From an uncultured Desulfovibrio sp. (GTDB lineage Bacteria; Desulfobacterota; Desulfovibrionia; Desulfovibrionales; Desulfovibrionaceae): a stretch of 64,000 nt of DNA. The notes below the pieces were generated by a model that was given only the letters and a program-made list of their open reading frames with translations, was not told the origin of the DNA and searched no databases. The position numbers were made by a program, and so were the translations under genes. The stretch's first letter is position 1; each line of letters begins with the position of its first letter. Location of the stretch: contig CAKTDV010000001.1 of NCBI GenBank assembly GCA_934546745.1, positions 62,001 through 126,000 of the forward strand, read 5' to 3'. Shown here piece by piece: positions 52,068-60,317 of this stretch.

Positions 52068-52538
52068 TTACCAGCGGTAATGGGCAAAGGCCTTATTGGC
52101 TTCCGCCATACGGTGCGTGTCTTCACGCTTCTTCACCGCGCCGCCGCGACCGTTGAAGGCGTCCAGCAGTTCAGCGGAAAGCTTGGATGTCATGCCCTTC
52201 TCGCCACGCGAACGCGCATAGTTGATGAGCCAGCGGATGGAAAGGGAGACCTGGCGATCGGGACGCACTTCCATAGGCACCTGATAGGTAGCCCCGCCCA
52301 CGCGGCGGGCCTTAACTTCCAGATGGGGCTTCACATTGTCGAGGGCCTTCTCAAAGGCGCGCATGGGGTCTTCCCCCGTCTTCTCGGCAAGGTTCTCCAG
52401 CGAACTGTAGAAAATCTTTTCGGCTGCGCCTTTCTTGCCGTCGTACATGAGGCGGTTTACGAACTTTGTCACCAGACGGCTGTTGTAAAGCGGATCGGGC
52501 AGCACTTCCCTCTTGGGCACAGGACCTTTACGGGGCAT
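52068..52538 (-). CDS. rpsG: 30S ribosomal protein S7
   Basis: S7 initiates assembly of the 30S head by binding the 3' major domain of 16S rRNA, and in E. coli represses its own operon. The 156-residue protein starts MPRKGPVPKREVLPDP, has LVTKFVNRLMYDGKKGAAEKIFY, RRVGGATYQVP and the C-terminal HRMAEANKAFAHYRW. ATG 52538 follows AAGGAGACTGTC. A 210-base structured spacer separates it from rpsL. Confidence 0.98.
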   Translation of the reverse strand: MPRKGPVPKREVLPDPLYNSRLVTKFVNRLMYDGKKGAAEKIFYSSLENLAEKTGEDPMRAFEKALDNVKPHLEVKARRVGGATYQVPMEVRPDRQVSLSIRWLINYARSRGEKGMTSKLSAELLDAFNGRGGAVKKREDTHRMAEANKAFAHYRW

Positions 52539-52633
52539 GACAGTCTCCTTGGTTTGCGGCGTCACCAGCCCCGCAACGCCCCGGCGCGAAAGCTGCCTGG
52601 GCGCGTTGCATGACGTACGCCGTACTTGCTATG

Positions 52634-52653
52634 AAAAAACCGGCTCATACCGG
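52634..52653 (-). terminator. intrinsic-terminator-like hairpin in the rpsL-rpsG spacer
   Basis: A short GC stem (52640-52643 with 52650-52653, extendable by one G-U pair) followed by six T on the minus strand (52634-52639). It lies inside the operon about 100 bases before rpsG, so it would act as an attenuator rather than a final terminator. Confidence 0.5.
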
Positions 52654-52668
52654 AAAAACGGCGGACAG

Positions 52669-52701
52669 GCCTCCCGCATTGCCAGTATAGGGAGGCAATG
52701 C
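52669..52701 (-). promoter_or_regulatory. two mutually exclusive stems in the rpsL-rpsG spacer
   Basis: GCCTCCC (52669-52675) pairs with GGGAGGC (52690-52696), and GCATTGCC (52676-52683) pairs with GGCAATGC (52694-52701). The two pairings share 52694-52696, so only one can form at a time. In E. coli, S7 binds the rpsL-rpsG spacer to repress translation; this element is a candidate equivalent or an antiterminator/terminator switch. Confidence 0.5.
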
Positions 52702-52748
52702 TCTTAACGGAGGCATTCCCGCCCAGCGGGCGCCTATCGCGCGAAAAA

Positions 52749-53120
52749 CTACTTGGGACGCTTGGCGCCGTACTTGGAACGGCTCTTGCGGCGATCAGCC
52801 ACGCCGGACGTATCGAGCGTACCGCGCACGATGTGGTAACGAACGCCGGGCAAGTCCTTGACGCGGCCGCCGCGGATCAGCACCACGGAGTGTTCCTGCA
52901 GATTATGGCCTTCGCCGGGAATGTAGGCCGTCACTTCGATACCGTTGGTCAGGCGCACACGGGCGACCTTACGCAGAGCCGAGTTGGGCTTTTTCGGAGT
53001 CGTGGTGTACACGCGGGTGCATACGCCGCGACGCTGCGGGCACGCCTGCAGGGCCGGGGTTTTCTTGCGCTTCACCACCGCCTTCCGCTCAATACGGATA
53101 AGCTGGTTAATCGTAGGCAT
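52749..53120 (-). CDS. rpsL: 30S ribosomal protein S12
   Basis: S12 lines the decoding centre. The 123-residue protein begins MPTINQLIRIERKAVVKRKK, has TTTPKKPNSALRKVARVRLTNG and GHNLQEHSVVLIRGGRVKDLPGVRYH. The lysines in TPKKPNSALRK and GRVKDLPG, sites of streptomycin-resistance changes, are wild-type. ATG 53120 follows GGAGGAAGCA. First gene of rpsL-rpsG-fusA. Confidence 0.98.
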   Translation of the reverse strand: MPTINQLIRIERKAVVKRKKTPALQACPQRRGVCTRVYTTTPKKPNSALRKVARVRLTNGIEVTAYIPGEGHNLQEHSVVLIRGGRVKDLPGVRYHIVRGTLDTSGVADRRKSRSKYGAKRPK

Positions 53121-53199
53121 TGCTTCCTCCAGAGAAGTCTCCCGCCGGGAAAATCCCGCCGGGTCCGGCAACAGCGCCGGATGATTCTTTGAACGGAAT

Positions 53200-53228
53200 C
53201 CCCTACCCCACGATCGCGACAATGTCAA
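53200..53228 (-). promoter_or_regulatory. str operon promoter
   Basis: Consensus TTGACA (53223-53228), a 17-base spacer and TAGGGG (53200-53205) on the minus strand. The leader of about 75 bases contains a CCGGC/GCCGG stem and a direct repeat of CCGGCGGGA just before the ribosome-binding site. Confidence 0.6.
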
Positions 53229-53312
53229 GAGCCAAACTCCGGAGCTTGCCTTGTCCCCCGCCCTTTGCTAGCGAACAAGGAACGGAATAAACTTTCTCAG
53301 GAGTCCGTATCC

Positions 53313-54143
53313 ATGTCAAAAAAGAACAAGCAGCGCGTCGATCCGCTTTCCTGCCCCCTGCCCCCCGGCGGTGCAGACAGTCACGCCCATCTCGACGGCG
53401 CGGAATTTGACGCCGACCGCGACGCCGTCATCGAACGCGCGGCGGCGGCGGGGGTTTCCCATATTGTCAACATTTTCCTTGATCCGTTTGCCTTCCTCGA
53501 ACGCCGCCGCCTTTTCGACGCGCACCCCGGCGTGTTTTTTGTCCTCGGTATCCACCCCTGCGAGGGACAGCGCTGTACCCCTGCCGCCCTTGACGCCATC
53601 CGTGCCGCGCGCGCCGCTGAACCACGGCTCCGCGCCATCGGAGAAATCGGCCTTGATTTTCACTGGGACGACTGTCCGCGCGAGATCCAGTACCAAGCCT
53701 TCGCGGCGCAGCTCGACCTTGCCCGCGAACTCTCGCTGCCCGCCGTCATCCACTGTCGCGATGCCGAAACGGAATGTCTCATGACACTGGAATCCCGCAA
53801 CTTTCAGGGCTATCCCCTCCTCTGGCACTGCTTCGGCGGCGATCCCGCCCTGGCCCGGCGCATCATTCAGAATGGCTGGCACATCTCCATCCCCGGCCCC
53901 GTCACCTATCCCGCCAACGCCCGCCTCCGCGAAGCCGTCGCCACCATACCTGGGGATCGCCTGCTTCTTGAGACAGACGCCCCCTATCTCTCCCCCGTTC
54001 CCTGGCGCGGTATCCGTAACGAGCCCGCCCATACCGTCTTCACAGCCCGGAGCATGGCCGAAGCCAGAAACGCCTGTCCGGAAGAGCTCTGGCGCGCCTG
54101 CGGTGACAACGCCCGAAACTTCTTCGGGATTGCGCAGCCTTGA
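53313..54143 (+). CDS. tatD: TatD-family metal-dependent deoxyribonuclease
   Basis: A 276-residue TIM-barrel hydrolase. Metal ligands appear in order: ADSHAHLDG (HxH), AIGEIGLDFHWD (Glu), AVIHCRDAE (His), LLWHCFGGD (His) and LLLETDAPYLSP (Asp), as in TatD/YcfH nucleases. Residue usage GIHPCEG and YQAFAAQLDLARELSLP is typical. Cytoplasmic, no role in Tat export. ATG 53313 follows AGGAG; a basic stretch (MSKKNKQR) precedes the domain. An in-frame start at 53265 is less likely. Confidence 0.93.
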   Translation: MSKKNKQRVDPLSCPLPPGGADSHAHLDGAEFDADRDAVIERAAAAGVSHIVNIFLDPFAFLERRRLFDAHPGVFFVLGIHPCEGQRCTPAALDAIRAARAAEPRLRAIGEIGLDFHWDDCPREIQYQAFAAQLDLARELSLPAVIHCRDAETECLMTLESRNFQGYPLLWHCFGGDPALARRIIQNGWHISIPGPVTYPANARLREAVATIPGDRLLLETDAPYLSPVPWRGIRNEPAHTVFTARSMAEARNACPEELWRACGDNARNFFGIAQP

Positions 54144-54214
54144 CGGAAGTGGGAGCCGCCGCCATTACGCCTGGTTCTCCACTCCTCAGCCAAAAAAACT
54201 CAAAGGGAAAAGTC

Positions 54215-55855
54215 ATGAAAATAGCATTATTGCAGTGCAATGCGGTCACTGGAGACGTGGTGGGCAATGTGGCGCGCATTGCGGCCGCGGCACAGGAAGC
54301 GGCCGGGGCTGGAGCGGATTTATGCGTCACACCTGAACTGGCGCTGACAGGCCCGGATCCGGGAAGCTATGCACGGATGGTGGACTTCGCCGACGGTTGC
54401 CACAGGGGGCTGGATCTGCTGGCTGAAGCGGTCAGAAATGCGCCGCCGCTGCTGGTGGGCGCGCCTGTGCGGAGCGTCTATGCCCAGGAACTCCTCTCCA
54501 ACGCGGCGGTGCTGTGCCGCGATGGGCAATGGCAGGTCGCCTCCCGCAAGGTGGGCGCGGACGGCGCTGGCCGGGAAGGACGACTCTTCGAACTGGGGTT
54601 GTCCTGCGGTATTCTGACTCTGGGCGGCTGGCGCATGGGAATTGCCCTGTACGGCGAGACCGGCGGCGAAAGCTCCTTCTGGGAAATTCAGTACGCCAGC
54701 GGCCACAATCCTCTGATGGAAATGGTTCAGCGCGGGGTCGACGCCATCATCCACATGAATGCAACCCCTTTTTGCCGTGGATCGCAGGAGTTCATCGAAC
54801 AACGGCTTTCCCATGTGGCGGCGCGCCACCATGTTCACCTGTTTTCCGTCAATCTGGCGGGAGGCTTTGATTCGGGGGTCTACAGTGGCCAGAGCGTGGC
54901 CTTTGACCCTACGGGGCAGCTGCTGGCACGCGGCCGGGCCTTTGAGGAAGAGGTGCTGATCGTGGACACGGCTGAGGGCTCAGGAAAAATCCACGCCTCG
55001 TGCGCCTGCCCTGAGGAATCCGTCTGGCACGCGCTGACGCTGGGAGTTCGGGATTTCGTAGGCAAATGCCGTGCCGGAAAGGCCATCGTGGGGCTTTCCG
55101 GCGGCATGGATTCGGCTCTGGTCTGCGTCGTGGCCGCCGAAGCCCTCGGCCCTGAGAACGTGCTGGGCGTGCTGATGCCTTCCCCCTACAGCAGCGAAGG
55201 TTCCGTGACGGATTCGCTGGCCCTTGCGGAAAATCTGGGTGTGCGCACAGTGACGCTGCCCATCGATACCGTCATGCGCGCTTTTGCGGACACCCTGCGC
55301 CCGGGGCTGGGCCTGTTCCCCGAACCGCCCCATGGCGATACCACGTTCGAAAATGTGCAGGCCCGTATCAGGGGCGTACTGCTGTCGTCGCTGGCCAACC
55401 GCGCGCGGGCGCTGGTACTCAATACCGGCAACAAGAGCGAGGCCGCCGTTGGCTACAGCACGCTGTATGGCGATACCGTGGGAGCTCTGGGCGTCATCGC
55501 CGATCTGACGAAAACGGAAGTCTATGCCGTGGCCGCATGGTTCAATGACAGGCATGGCAGGAAGCTGATTCCCAGCGCCATATTCGAAAAGGCCCCTTCC
55601 GCCGAACTGCGGCCCGGCCAGAAGGATTCCGACAGCCTGCCCCCCTATGATGTTCTCGATCCCGCTCTCCAGCGCCTGCTGCGCCCCGATCCCCACGGCG
55701 CGCCCCTCAACGATACGGAACAGGACATTCGCGCCCGGATGTTCGCCGCGGAGTTCAAACGCCGTCAGGAACCGCCGGCCCTCTATCTCACCGACATGCC
55801 CTTTGGCGGTGGCTGGCAGGCCCCCATGGCCGGACGCTATCGCATGCCGCGGTAG
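54215..55855 (+). CDS. nadE: NAD+ synthetase with probably inactive glutaminase domain
   Basis: Last step of NAD synthesis. The 546-residue protein has an N-terminal nitrilase-type domain (about 1-255) and a C-terminal synthetase domain with the PP-loop IVGLSGGMDSALVCVV, LNTGNKSEAAVGYSTLYGD and SAELRPGQKDSDSLPPYDVLD. In glutamine-dependent enzymes the first domain has a Glu-Lys-Cys triad. Here E41 (VTPELALTG) and K112 (ASRKVG) fit, but the Cys of the usual ICED segment is replaced by Tyr146 in RMGIALYGETG. The enzyme would then use free ammonia or a partner. ATG 54215 follows AAAGGGAAAAGTC. Confidence 0.93.
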   Translation: MKIALLQCNAVTGDVVGNVARIAAAAQEAAGAGADLCVTPELALTGPDPGSYARMVDFADGCHRGLDLLAEAVRNAPPLLVGAPVRSVYAQELLSNAAVLCRDGQWQVASRKVGADGAGREGRLFELGLSCGILTLGGWRMGIALYGETGGESSFWEIQYASGHNPLMEMVQRGVDAIIHMNATPFCRGSQEFIEQRLSHVAARHHVHLFSVNLAGGFDSGVYSGQSVAFDPTGQLLARGRAFEEEVLIVDTAEGSGKIHASCACPEESVWHALTLGVRDFVGKCRAGKAIVGLSGGMDSALVCVVAAEALGPENVLGVLMPSPYSSEGSVTDSLALAENLGVRTVTLPIDTVMRAFADTLRPGLGLFPEPPHGDTTFENVQARIRGVLLSSLANRARALVLNTGNKSEAAVGYSTLYGDTVGALGVIADLTKTEVYAVAAWFNDRHGRKLIPSAIFEKAPSAELRPGQKDSDSLPPYDVLDPALQRLLRPDPHGAPLNDTEQDIRARMFAAEFKRRQEPPALYLTDMPFGGGWQAPMAGRYRMPR

Positions 55856-55954
55856 CGCCGTCACGTTGAAAACGGGGCCGCGCGCATCTTGAAAGCCCGG
55901 CGGGACTGGCGTAATCTTGAACCTCTTTTGAATCCCGCAGCGACGGAGGAAGTC

Positions 55955-56938
55955 ATGCCTGAAGCACCGGAAAAAAACCTGGCTCTTGATATTGTACGCA
56001 TCACGGAAGCGGCGGCGCTGTCGTCGGCGCGCTGGCTGGGGCGCGGAGACAAGGAGGCCGGAGACGGCGCGGCTGTCGACGCCATGCGCGTGAGTTTTTC
56101 CACCCTCCATGTGGACGGGGTAGTCGTCATCGGCGAAGGAGAAAAAGATCAGGCCCCCATGCTGTACAACGGCGAAAAGGTCGGCATGGGCGATGGGCCG
56201 CAGCTGGATGTGGCCGTAGATCCCGTGGAGGGCACAAGCCTACTGGCCTATGGCCGCCCCAACGCCATTTCCGTTGTGGGGGTGGCGCCGCGCGGGAGCA
56301 TGTTCAATCCCGGGCCAAGCTTCTACATGCAAAAACTGGTCGTTTCGCGCGAAGCCCGCGACGTTGTGGATCTTGACGCGCCGGTGGACGTGAACCTGTC
56401 GCGCGTGGCCGCCGCACTGGGCAAACAAATAAAGGATCTCGTGGTCTTTGTTCTGGACAAGCCGCGCCACCAGAACCTGATTGCGGAGATCCGCAAGGCG
56501 GGGGCGCGTATACAGCTCCATTCCGACGGTGACGTCGCGGGGGCGCTCATGGCCGTTGACCCCCGATCGGAAGTGGACATCATGATGGGGACGGGAGGCA
56601 CACCCGAAGGCGTACTGGCCGCCTGCGCCATCAAGGGCATGGGAGGCCAGCTTCTGGCGCGCCTCGACCCCCAGTCCTACGTGGAAAAGGATGCCATCGT
56701 CGATGCCGGTATCGATATGCGCGCCGTGTTGACCGTACACGATCTTGTCAAAAGCGACGACTGCTTCTTTGCCGCCACCGGCATTTCCGGCGGAGATTTC
56801 CTGCGCGGCGTGCGTTACAGCGCGCGGCATGCCGTAACGCACTCGCTGGTGCTGCGGGGCAAGACGGGAACCCTGCGCTATGTGGAGTCCTACCACAACA
56901 TGGATCGTCTGGCGAAGATCAGCGCCGTGAATTACTAA
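55955..56938 (+). CDS. glpX: fructose-1,6-bisphosphatase class II
   Basis: Gluconeogenic phosphatase of the GlpX type. The 327-residue protein shows EAAALSSARWLGRGDKEAGDGAAVDAMR, GEGEKDQAPMLYNGE, VAVDPVEGTSLLAYG (metal site DPxxGT), GTGGTPEGVLAACAIKGMGG and the C-terminal FFAATGISGGDFL. ATG 55955 is preceded by GGAGGAAGTC. It is 99 bases after nadE and 14 before the exported hypothetical, so the three may share a transcript. Confidence 0.96.
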   Translation: MPEAPEKNLALDIVRITEAAALSSARWLGRGDKEAGDGAAVDAMRVSFSTLHVDGVVVIGEGEKDQAPMLYNGEKVGMGDGPQLDVAVDPVEGTSLLAYGRPNAISVVGVAPRGSMFNPGPSFYMQKLVVSREARDVVDLDAPVDVNLSRVAAALGKQIKDLVVFVLDKPRHQNLIAEIRKAGARIQLHSDGDVAGALMAVDPRSEVDIMMGTGGTPEGVLAACAIKGMGGQLLARLDPQSYVEKDAIVDAGIDMRAVLTVHDLVKSDDCFFAATGISGGDFLRGVRYSARHAVTHSLVLRGKTGTLRYVESYHNMDRLAKISAVNY

Positions 56939-56952
56939 CAGCCGAGGCTTCT

Positions 56953-57435
56953 ATGGAAAGGTTTCCGGGCGCGACGCTGGCATTGCTGCTGGCCCTCTCC
57001 ACCGCGCTCATGACGCCGCCGTCCGCCCAGAGAGCGTATGCGGTTTCGCGGCATGCCGCCGTATCGGTCTATGACAGGCAGCCGCCTGTGACGGAAAAGG
57101 AAGTCGCCGCCTTCGTGGACATATTGCCCCGCTTCCGGCAATGGACCCGGAACAATGGGGAAGAGGCGCACCCCGTGCGCCGTAAGGGCAAGCCGGACTT
57201 TCTCTATTCGTCCGAAGCGGCCGCCTGGGTGAAGAGGGAAGGCTGGGATCCCCGCCGCTTCTTCTGTGTCATGGGGCGCATGGCCGCTGCCGTGACCATC
57301 CTTGCCGAAGGTAACGACATGCCCGCCCGCCCCGGCGATATGCCCGCCGTCAGCAAAAGCGAGCTGGATCTGGCCCGCGTCCATATGGGCAGCCTGCTCA
57401 GGGCCGGTGGCAACGGCGCGACGCTGGAACATTGA
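56953..57435 (+). CDS. exported hypothetical protein
   Basis: A 160-residue protein with a signal peptide (MERFPGATLALLLALSTALM, then a cleavage-like SAQRAYA), so probably periplasmic. The mature part is polar and helical, VTEKEVAAFVDILPRFRQWTRNNGEE, FLYSSEAAAWVKREGWDPRRFFCVMGRMAAAVTIL, with a single Cys. I do not recognise the family. ATG 56953 has GAGG five bases upstream; 14 bases separate it from glpX, suggesting co-transcription, and a strong terminator follows. Confidence 0.75.
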   Translation: MERFPGATLALLLALSTALMTPPSAQRAYAVSRHAAVSVYDRQPPVTEKEVAAFVDILPRFRQWTRNNGEEAHPVRRKGKPDFLYSSEAAAWVKREGWDPRRFFCVMGRMAAAVTILAEGNDMPARPGDMPAVSKSELDLARVHMGSLLRAGGNGATLEH

Positions 57436-57473
57436 CGGCCGTGGCAACACGGCGTGCCGCCGCGGAAAGGGGA

Positions 57474-57514
57474 ACCTCCCTGGAATGGGGAGGTTCCCCT
57501 TTCCTCCGCCAGCG
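57474..57514 (+). terminator. 17-bp hairpin ending the glpX-region transcript
   Basis: Perfect 17-base arms (57474-57490 and 57498-57514) with a seven-base loop, 39 bases after the stop of the exported hypothetical. No long T-run follows on either strand (CCTTT is part of the stem), so termination efficiency is uncertain. Confidence 0.6.
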
Positions 57515-57646
57515 CGTCATAAAGGGGGAGGAACGCCTTCCACCGACTTGACAAGCCGCGAACGGCATGCCTAAGTAGCGGCACAGTACCATTTTTCCCC
57601 GCGCGTTTTTCTTCCTTCTCCCACCGTAACACACAGGGAAATCCCG

Positions 57647-58567
57647 ATGCACCGACGCACCGTCCTCAAGGGTCTTGCCGCCTCGGCTCTGGCGTTCAGC
57701 CTTCCCGCGGCGTCTGCCAGGGCAGCGACCCTGAACCTGCTGGCGAGTACCTATCCCGTCTATCAGATTGTCAGGAATATCGTTCAGGGCGTGGATGGCG
57801 TCCACGTGGATCTGCTGATTCCCGCGGCCACAGGCTGCCCCCATGACTATGCCCCCAGCCCGGCGGACATGCGAAAACTGACGCGGGCATCGGCTGTCGT
57901 TCTCAATGGGCTGGGCATGGAAATCATGTTTGACGAGAGCATTCGCCGGCTGAATCTGCCCGTCGTGCTGGCCTCCGTCGATGTCTCCACGATCCCCTCC
58001 CGCATACATGAAGATCCAGAGGAGGAAAAGCACGGACACACGCACGCGCTCAATCCGCACATCTTTGCCGCGCCCAGCCGGGCAGCCCAGATGGCGCGAT
58101 CCATTGCCGCACAGCTTGACAAACTCTTCCCCGGGCATGCCCCCGCCTTCGCCACCGCGGCGTCCGCCTATGCCGAACGCCTGGACGGACTTGCGGCCCG
58201 CCTGAGGATCGCCGGCGCCCCCTTTGCCGCCGGCGTTGTCCTGTATCACGACGCGCTGGCCTATCTGGCCGACGACGCAGGCATTCCTGTCGTTGCGATC
58301 GTGCAGGAGAATGAGGATCAGACACCCACAGCGGCGCGCCTCATGACCATCGCGCGGGACATAGCCCGGCGCAAGCCAGCCCTGCTGCTGGGAGAACGCC
58401 AGTTCCCCGACGGCGCCATGCGGATGCTGGCACAGGAAAGCGGTGTGCCCCTGATCTTTCTGGACTCCTGCGCTTCCGGTGACGGCAACGCGCCGCTCTC
58501 CGCCTATGAGGACTGCATGAACGCCAATATCCGCGCACTGGAGGAAGCGGCCGGTGCCCGGAAATAG
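57647..58567 (+). CDS. znuA: zinc/manganese ABC transporter substrate-binding protein
   Basis: A 306-residue periplasmic metal-binding protein. The signal MHRRTVLKGLAASALAFSLP carries twin arginines (RRTVLKG) and looks Tat-type. Metal ligands fit cluster A-I proteins: His in ATGCPHDYAPSP, His in ALNPHIFAAPS, Glu/Asp in LLGERQFPDGA and Asp in LIFLDSCASGDG. A short acidic/His stretch (EDPEEEKHGHTHALNPH) resembles the ZnuA loop. ATG 57647 follows AGGGAAATCCCG. The next gene overlaps its end by 14 bases. Zn versus Mn specificity is not certain. Confidence 0.9.
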   Translation: MHRRTVLKGLAASALAFSLPAASARAATLNLLASTYPVYQIVRNIVQGVDGVHVDLLIPAATGCPHDYAPSPADMRKLTRASAVVLNGLGMEIMFDESIRRLNLPVVLASVDVSTIPSRIHEDPEEEKHGHTHALNPHIFAAPSRAAQMARSIAAQLDKLFPGHAPAFATAASAYAERLDGLAARLRIAGAPFAAGVVLYHDALAYLADDAGIPVVAIVQENEDQTPTAARLMTIARDIARRKPALLLGERQFPDGAMRMLAQESGVPLIFLDSCASGDGNAPLSAYEDCMNANIRALEEAAGARK

Positions 58568-59402
58568 CCCCGCCATCCGGGTTCGCTCTCTGACAGTCCG
58601 GCGCGGCACGCATATCGCGCTGCACGGCATTGACGCCACCATTCCCCAAAGGAGCGGCACCGTTCTCGTCGGCCCCAACGGAGCGGGTAAAACCACCTTT
58701 CTCCTCTGCCTTTCGGGAGAACTTTCCTACAGCGGACAGATAGACATTTCCCCTGTGAGAGGAAGGACGCCCAGAATAGCTTTCGTGCCGCAATATGTGA
58801 CTCCGGCCGCGCACATGCCGCTGACCGTCATGGAATTTCTCTCGCTCAGCGGCAACAGCCGCCCCCTCTGGCTCGGTCTGGGCGGCACGGCCCGCCGGCG
58901 GGCCGCACAGGCGCTGGATCTGGTACATGCCGGAAACCTGCTGCACCGCCCCCTATGCGGTCTTTCCGGCGGCGAATCCAGGCGCGTTCTTCTAGCCGCG
59001 GCCCTCATGCGCGATCCCGATCTGCTCTTTCTTGACGAACCCGCCGCCGGGGTTGACATGCGCGGCGAACGGGAATTCTGGCAGCTTCTGGACAGGGCCA
59101 GGCGGGAGCGCGGCTTTACCCAAATTATGGTAACACACAATCTGCCACTGGCCGCCCACTATGCCACGCACGTCATTGCGCTCAATCAGACGCTGATAGC
59201 ACAAGGCCCGCCCCACGCCGTCCTGACGGCAAGCGTCATGCTGCGTCTTTTCGGCGTACCCATTCATCTCTATCCGGATCAATGCGCACCGCTTGAGCGC
59301 GCCTGCGCCACCTGCGGTGCGCAATGCGGCTTGGCTTCAGGGGATCCTCCCTTGTCCGCCTTACCTGAACCCCCGGAACGCCACCCCATCCTACGCTCCT
59401 GA
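58554..59402 (+). CDS. znuC: metal ABC transporter ATPase with cysteine-rich tail
   Basis: A 282-residue ATPase energising the permease. Walker A GPNGAGKT (40-47), signature LSGGE (137-141), Walker B LLFLDEP (157-163) and H-loop His195 are in place. The start is GTG 58554, overlapping znuA by 14 bases with GAGGAAG upstream. After the ATPase fold the C-terminus has four cysteines in C-x6-C-x2-C-x3-C (Cys244, 251, 254, 258), a possible metal site not found in typical ZnuC. The znuB gene starts six bases after its stop. Confidence 0.92.
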   Translation: MPGNSPAIRVRSLTVRRGTHIALHGIDATIPQRSGTVLVGPNGAGKTTFLLCLSGELSYSGQIDISPVRGRTPRIAFVPQYVTPAAHMPLTVMEFLSLSGNSRPLWLGLGGTARRRAAQALDLVHAGNLLHRPLCGLSGGESRRVLLAAALMRDPDLLFLDEPAAGVDMRGEREFWQLLDRARRERGFTQIMVTHNLPLAAHYATHVIALNQTLIAQGPPHAVLTASVMLRLFGVPIHLYPDQCAPLERACATCGAQCGLASGDPPLSALPEPPERHPILRS

Positions 59403-59408
59403 GACGCC

Positions 59409-60275
59409 ATGCCCGACTGCACCCCCCTCGTTGCGCCGCTGCTCTCGCTGTGTGGCGCCATCCCTCTCGACTGCCTGCAACCGCACTTTATGCGGCAGGC
59501 ATTGATCGGCCTGCTGCTCCTCTGCCCCATGACCGCCGCTCTCGGCGTACAGGTAGTACACTTCCGCATGGCCTTCTTTTCCGATGCCATCGGCCATTCC
59601 GCCTTTGCCGGCGCGGCCCTCGGCCTCATGCTGTCTGTCGATCCCCTGCTGGCCATGCCCATTTTCGGCATCCTGGTAGGATTCGCCGTCATGGCCGTAC
59701 AACGCCGCGCCGCGCTCTCTTCCGACGCCGCCATCGGTATCGTCTTCTCCGCCGTGGTTGCCTTCGGCCTGGCCGCCGTCAGCCGCGCCCCCGGCATGGC
59801 ACGTACTGTCCAGCAATTTCTTTATGGAGACATCCTCACCATCAGTACCAACGAACTTGTCGTTCTGGCCCTGCTTGGCCTTGCCGTGCTGGCTTTCCAG
59901 TTCGCGGGCTACAACCGCCTGCTGCTCATCGCGCTCAACCCCATCATGGCCAGAGCCTCCGGCATCCGCGTCGCCCTCTGGCAATATCTCTTTGCCGGCC
60001 TCACGGCACTGGCCGTCATGTTTGCCGTGCGTGCCGTAGGCGTGCTGCTGGTAACGGCCCTACTCATCGTCCCGGCCGCCGCCGCGCGCCATTTCGCCCG
60101 CACAGCGGGCGGCATGTTCTGGTGGGCGCAAGCCATCAGCGCCACCTCCGGCATAGCCGGCCTGCTGCTCTCGGCCCAACCCTGGCTGGCTACCTCCAGC
60201 GGAGCGACAATTATTCTCGTCACCTGCCTCTGGTTCGCCTTCGGCGCGATCCCGCGTCGCAATACCGTGGAATGA
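59409..60275 (+). CDS. znuB: zinc/manganese ABC transporter permease
   Basis: A 288-residue membrane protein with about nine helices in the ABC-3 family pattern: FMRQALIGLLLLCPMTAALGVQVV, FFSDAIGHSAFAGAALG, GYNRLLLIALNPIMARASGI, AVRAVGVLLVTALLIVPAAAARHFAR. It forms the membrane channel with ZnuA and ZnuC. The ATG at 59409 has only a weak GAG site, in line with translational coupling to znuC. No zur gene is in the window, and the Zur site that would support zinc regulation was not recognised. Confidence 0.92.
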   Translation: MPDCTPLVAPLLSLCGAIPLDCLQPHFMRQALIGLLLLCPMTAALGVQVVHFRMAFFSDAIGHSAFAGAALGLMLSVDPLLAMPIFGILVGFAVMAVQRRAALSSDAAIGIVFSAVVAFGLAAVSRAPGMARTVQQFLYGDILTISTNELVVLALLGLAVLAFQFAGYNRLLLIALNPIMARASGIRVALWQYLFAGLTALAVMFAVRAVGVLLVTALLIVPAAAARHFARTAGGMFWWAQAISATSGIAGLLLSAQPWLATSSGATIILVTCLWFAFGAIPRRNTVE

Positions 60276-60317
60276 GCGCCGTTCGCGACACCCGCTGCCT
60301 CTCAAAGGAAAAACATC

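Noticed and set aside
57548..57576. A possible znuA promoter with TTGACA at 57548-57553.
   Set aside because: The best -10 candidates at 17 or 18 bases (CTAAGT, TAAGTA) match the consensus poorly, and no Zur-type operator was recognised.
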